64,000 nt of DNA from Haliotis asinina (Eukaryota; Mollusca; Gastropoda; Lepetellida; Haliotidae): the NCBI RefSeq assembly GCF_037392515.1, contig NC_090281.1:43748645-43812644 (forward strand). The letters run 5' to 3'. Positions 60,782 to 64,000 of this stretch are shown piece after piece. How positions within the stretch are numbered: the first letter of the stretch is position 1; each line of letters opens with the position of its first letter. A program made the position numbers and the translations under genes. Under the pieces are notes generated by a model. It was given only the letters and a program-made list of their open reading frames with translations. It did not search any database and was not told the origin of the DNA.

Positions 60782-61924
60782 ATGGATGAAGACATACCTA
60801 TGGATGATATGTGGGACGATAGTGCCCAGGCATTCAATGATGACCAGGAGACCTCATTCTCGCAAGGTGACGAGCTCCTTAAAGGCGCCGTCGACGATTA
60901 TTACAACGCAGTTGAAAATAAATCCAAACTCAAGCCGTTGGGAAGGAACTATTCCGATTTTACCCTCAGCAATGGCACGCTGCGTTTGAAGTCTCGCCCG
61001 GAGATCGATCTCATGAATAAACGCACTAGAGAACCGCTTGCTTTATCAACATTAGCCGGTAAACATGGAAGTCAGTTGGTCCAAGATGAACTAGGTTTCA
61101 TAGATTACGGTGGCGCGCGACCTAAGCAGTATCCTCCGAAGTTAGTTCAAGGTCTGGAAGGCATCAGGGACGCCACATCAGATCAAAACATGACTTATGA
61201 TATTAAAAAGATGTTGGCCGACTACGAGAACGAGCCCTTCCCGGGGCTCGAATTTACCGTTCGGGAACTGAGGGGGTTGGACCTGTTGATGCAAACCATT
61301 CGTGGTCAGCTCTGGAAAAGCACAGCCAAAATAAGTGAGATAGACGACCACATCGCCTATGAAAAGAAAAAACTCGGTGAAACTGAGGACGAGTCTATGA
61401 AAACCACCATCGAGGAACGAATACGTAATTTGGAAGATGAAAGGCAGACCTGGCTGGAGACAGCGTCCGGCTACAAAGAAAAGCTTAGATCCCAGGTCAG
61501 CCGTATACGGGAAACCATCAATCAAGTCCTCCACCGAGACACCACGTTAGCAGACAGGATTAGGATATTGTTCCGGGAGCAAGGGATCACCATCGCCAGT
61601 ATTCTGGCTGCATTGGGTTTCATCATATCAACCCTGGTGGTGTCACTAACAGGAGGTACCCCTGTGGGGCCTGCCGGTGGGGGAGTTACCCCCACACCCC
61701 CTGGCGGTGGTGTTAAAGACTGGATTAAAAAACTCGGGGAAGGCCTAGCTAAACTGCCTGGTAAAGCCGCCGAAGCCCTTCCCGGCATCCTGGGTAGCAT
61801 CGTCTCGTGGTTGTTGAGCGCTCTGTCTAAAACTGCCATGTGGCTCAGTCAAAACCTGTGGGCAGCCATCGTCGCCGTGGCGGGTCTGGTGTACGTAGCG
61901 GCTAAGAAATCTTTAACCAAATAA
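60782..61924 (+). CDS. Polinton protein with coiled coil and C-terminal membrane segments
   Basis: 380 residues. The N terminus is acidic (MDEDIPMDDMWDDS). The middle, about 165-270, is a charged helical region (ISEIDDHIAYEKKKLGETED and onward), likely a coiled coil, followed by RIRILFREQGITIASILAAL, which begins the first hydrophobic segment. A Gly/Pro linker (GGTPVGPAGGGVTPTPPGGG) derived from the GC-rich motif separates it from a second helical and hydrophobic end (LWAAIVAVAGLVYVAAKKS). It looks like a membrane-associated virion protein, but no function is established. Its 3' end overlaps the converging gene by 23 bp. Confidence 0.8.
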   Translation: MDEDIPMDDMWDDSAQAFNDDQETSFSQGDELLKGAVDDYYNAVENKSKLKPLGRNYSDFTLSNGTLRLKSRPEIDLMNKRTREPLALSTLAGKHGSQLVQDELGFIDYGGARPKQYPPKLVQGLEGIRDATSDQNMTYDIKKMLADYENEPFPGLEFTVRELRGLDLLMQTIRGQLWKSTAKISEIDDHIAYEKKKLGETEDESMKTTIEERIRNLEDERQTWLETASGYKEKLRSQVSRIRETINQVLHRDTTLADRIRILFREQGITIASILAALGFIISTLVVSLTGGTPVGPAGGGVTPTPPGGGVKDWIKKLGEGLAKLPGKAAEALPGILGSIVSWLLSALSKTAMWLSQNLWAAIVAVAGLVYVAAKKSLTK

Positions 61925-63065
61925 GTCCCAAAGTTACCCCGCCAACCACTAGGGCTGTTTTATTATCAATATGCTGCTGTACCCCCACATGCACATGAGG
62001 GTGTGTGGTGGACACATTAACTTTAGGCTCCGGAGGTGGCGTCACTATACCCTTTTCACGTGGTGGGATGTGTGGGATATAGGGGGTGTTAATATCGGGG
62101 TTGATACCCAACTTTTGGTCCGCCGTGGCTATAACTATTTTGTTGTTATAACCCACCACTTTTTTTATTCTCAGTTGCATATCACTCGGGGCCATGTATA
62201 ACCCCACGCCGAACACGTAATTGACTTTCGATCTGGCGTATTCTAACACGTTTTGGTAACGGTCGATGGCCCTCGGGAGATCAACTGGAGAATTGATAGC
62301 ATCCTCAACGTTGGAAACGAATTGTGTCTGAGCGTCGTAAGCAGTTCCCTTACCGAGGATGTTGGAACGCGTCATCGACTGCGCACCCAACAGCGCCCAC
62401 ACGTACGTTCGAATCGAGTCGTTCAAGCGTATTGTACCAGCACGAGTGAATCCTTTCGATGTTTTTGAGATCATTTTAGTCCAGGCTGTGGCTGCATCAG
62501 GACTGGTTTGCTTTATACAGCTGACATGGATCTTTTCATTCGTTGTGGGGCCTGTAAATGTATGACGGTTTGGGTTGTATGAACCATCTTTAGAACCGGC
62601 ATAATATGTTCCGGACCTGTAGAAGTACACGAGAACTATACCGAGACCATGGTTCACACCAGGAAGGCGAAAGTCTTTATTCGTTGGAATCTCAAACTCC
62701 CCACAAATACGTTCATAAGCGCGTCTATCATAGGGGTTATTCGTCATACTCCACGCTTTATCTTGGGGAAGAGGAGCACTTATTTCCTTCAATATTCGTC
62801 TCGTTTGATAATAAATATGAAACAAAATAACCGCCTTACTCAGTTCATCTATACCGTAGTCTGGTGTCACACCCGACCCTGTCGTCGCACACCACACAGC
62901 AAAGTTGAGTTGGTTCTGCCAAAACTGCATTGGGTTTTGATTCCAGTTTACCACCGCCTGCGCGTTATTAACGGACACGATGTATTTTTCAAAGATATTA
63001 ATAAAGGTTGTTTTAAACCCCGTACCATCTGCATTCACCACGATTTTCAAGTGTGCTAAATCCAT
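61902..63065 (-). CDS. Conserved-looking Polinton protein, unknown
   Basis: 387 residues, no recognised domain. Aromatic-rich N-terminal region (NWNQNPMQFWQNQLNFAVW) and a central GVNHGLGIVLVYFYRSGTYY. The C-terminal part has a Pro/His-rich stretch (THPHVHVGVQQHIDNKT) and ends with a membrane segment (ALVVGGVTLGLIWLKIS). A virion component is possible from its position among capsid genes. The ATG overlaps the end of the TATTATAATATGG promoter run. Confidence 0.75.
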   Translation of the reverse strand: MDLAHLKIVVNADGTGFKTTFINIFEKYIVSVNNAQAVVNWNQNPMQFWQNQLNFAVWCATTGSGVTPDYGIDELSKAVILFHIYYQTRRILKEISAPLPQDKAWSMTNNPYDRRAYERICGEFEIPTNKDFRLPGVNHGLGIVLVYFYRSGTYYAGSKDGSYNPNRHTFTGPTTNEKIHVSCIKQTSPDAATAWTKMISKTSKGFTRAGTIRLNDSIRTYVWALLGAQSMTRSNILGKGTAYDAQTQFVSNVEDAINSPVDLPRAIDRYQNVLEYARSKVNYVFGVGLYMAPSDMQLRIKKVVGYNNKIVIATADQKLGINPDINTPYIPHIPPREKGIVTPPPEPKVNVSTTHPHVHVGVQQHIDNKTALVVGGVTLGLIWLKIS

Positions 63066-63094
63066 ATTATAATATATAATTCATATATTATAAT
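63066..63094. promoter_or_regulatory. Palindromic divergent promoter
   Basis: A 29-bp gap between divergent start codons. Each side has the same ATATATTATAATATG, an inverted duplication that places a TATAAT-like element directly on each start codon. Confidence 0.65.
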
Positions 63095-63748
63095 ATGTAC
63101 ATAACACTTCCAGGAATAACGAGCGGTGAGGCCGTTCAGCTGACGCACGCGATCGATAACACGTCAGGTCAACTCGAAGTCGCACTCTGTGATATCACCT
63201 ACCTACCGCAATGGACTAACATTAATATCAGCAACAATAAGCTGTTCGTCAGTGGAACTCGCAGTCAGATAACTGACGGCCACTACAGCGTGTGCTCTCT
63301 AAACGACGAGGTCTTCAAACCCCTGGGAGCCGAACTCAAGATGAACGACTCAAACGGTACAGTGGTGTTAATCAACAATGGAAGAACCTCCTTGAGGCTC
63401 GGCCGACCATTAGCGAGGATACTCGGTATGTCTCCTGACGAGATAAAACCAACAACAACCGTCACAGGCACGAAGTTACCCGACCTAGTACCGTACCGAG
63501 AGCTGTACATTCATCTCGATCAGGTGAGCACAACGTACAACATTCAAGGAGGTCACCCTTCCACTATACTGAGAGCAGTGCCGGTGAAAACTGAGAAATT
63601 CAACGACGGTAGAACCGAGTCGTTTTCACCACGGCAGTATAAAAGATTAACCCAGGGCAACATACCTGAGCTGACAATATCGGTGTTAGATATAAATCAT
63701 AATCCTGTAAATATAGGATACCTCAGCTTAACGCTTCACGTAACATGA
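63095..63748 (+). CDS. Penton-like minor capsid candidate
   Basis: 217 residues, strand-rich, no membrane segment. Starts MYITLPGITSGEAVQLTHAI and has GQLEVALCDITYLPQW, a pattern I associate with small capsid-type proteins of Polintons (an opening set of strands with a W/L-EVAL-EI-Y block). The last strands include GYLSLTLHVT. A single jelly-roll penton role is the best guess but unproven. The stop overlaps the next start (ATGA). Confidence 0.55.
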   Translation: MYITLPGITSGEAVQLTHAIDNTSGQLEVALCDITYLPQWTNINISNNKLFVSGTRSQITDGHYSVCSLNDEVFKPLGAELKMNDSNGTVVLINNGRTSLRLGRPLARILGMSPDEIKPTTTVTGTKLPDLVPYRELYIHLDQVSTTYNIQGGHPSTILRAVPVKTEKFNDGRTESFSPRQYKRLTQGNIPELTISVLDINHNPVNIGYLSLTLHVT

Positions 63749-64000
63749 CCAGCGCACAAGGGCCCGGAGTGAAAAAATGCGTCAATATCGGGATCTCCGA
63801 CCTCGGAGACACGCGCGGTTTCGACGCTCCCGGAGTAGATGGTAAATCGTACGCCTTGCAACTGAAAAACAACATTTACAAACGCGTTGAAGTCACCTCC
63901 GGTGGAACCCTAAGTGATATAGTAGATACCACAAGAGCAACAGTCAACACTAAGTACACCCTTGTCAACACCGGTGATAATAATTGGGTAATATACCCAT
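63745..64000 (+). CDS. Polinton ORF cut by the window end
   Basis: Starts with an ATG overlapping the preceding stop (ATGA), so the two are probably co-transcribed. 85 codons are visible and still open. The peptide starts MTSAQGPGVKKCVNIGISDL and contains GFDAPGVDGKSY and NTGDNNWVIY. It looks strand-rich and may be another virion protein. No family recognised. Confidence 0.6.
   Translation, partial: MTSAQGPGVKKCVNIGISDLGDTRGFDAPGVDGKSYALQLKNNIYKRVEVTSGGTLSDIVDTTRATVNTKYTLVNTGDNNWVIYP

Larger units (their letters stand above)
51709..64000. mobile_element. Polinton/Maverick (adintovirus-like) element, left 12.3 kb
   Basis: A self-replicating DNA transposon of the Polinton/Maverick group, related to adintoviruses. 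The diagnostic set is present: retroviral-type integrase, family B DNA polymerase with protein-primed-type motifs, A32/FtsK-like packaging ATPase, a double-jelly-roll capsid candidate and a penton-like candidate. Genes are packed, mostly on the minus strand, with short overlaps and no introns. All visible ORFs are open. The left end is fixed by the split SINE. Known members are about 15-20 kb and have a 6-bp target duplication; the likely one here is CTTGGT at 51,703-51,708. The right end and the usual cysteine protease are not in view. Confidence 0.95.

Overview
This is animal nuclear DNA, most likely from a marine gastropod mollusc; an abalone-like genome is my best guess. The support is split genes with GT-AG introns, dense SINEs of a tRNA-like type ending in ACTC repeats, decayed LINE and Tc1 copies, and large satellites. 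No bacterial gene organisation, rRNA, tRNA or CRISPR was seen.

Left third (1-24.7 kb): no convincing host gene. It begins with a decayed Tc1/mariner transposase. Two large arrays of one 51-bp satellite follow (1.16-6.06 kb and 16.9-20.4 kb). Between them lies a triplicated ~2,027-bp unit (10.2-15.9 kb). Two of its copies carry a SINE and the third keeps the empty site. A foldback/MITE-like element sits at 16.4-16.8 kb.

Middle (24.8-39.1 kb, minus strand): a complete 11-exon gene for an SLC27-family fatty acid transport protein/very-long-chain acyl-CoA synthetase. I reconstructed it with every splice phase consistent, giving about 666 residues. Its introns hold a long inverted repeat, two minisatellites (one made from the exon 7 splice junction itself) and several SINEs. 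Further right are a LINE 3' end (41.3-42.3 kb), a THAP-like fragment (47.8 kb) and the last three exons of an unidentified host gene (45.9-51.4 kb, minus).

Right end (51.71-64.0 kb, cut by the window): a Polinton/Maverick (adintovirus-like) element inserted inside a SINE, apparently within an intron of the unidentified host gene. It carries a DD35E integrase, a protein-primed-type family B DNA polymerase with three SAP-like repeats, an A32/FtsK-type packaging ATPase, a double-jelly-roll major capsid candidate, a penton-like candidate and eight further ORFs (the last cut by the window), several with membrane segments. The visible ORFs are open, so the copy looks young. Two features stand out: a GC-rich palindromic motif that recurs in frame in several of its genes, encoding Gly/Pro linkers, and a TATA-like motif lying only a few bases before nearly every start codon. 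The right terminus, the expected maturation protease and the other half of the SINE lie beyond the window.
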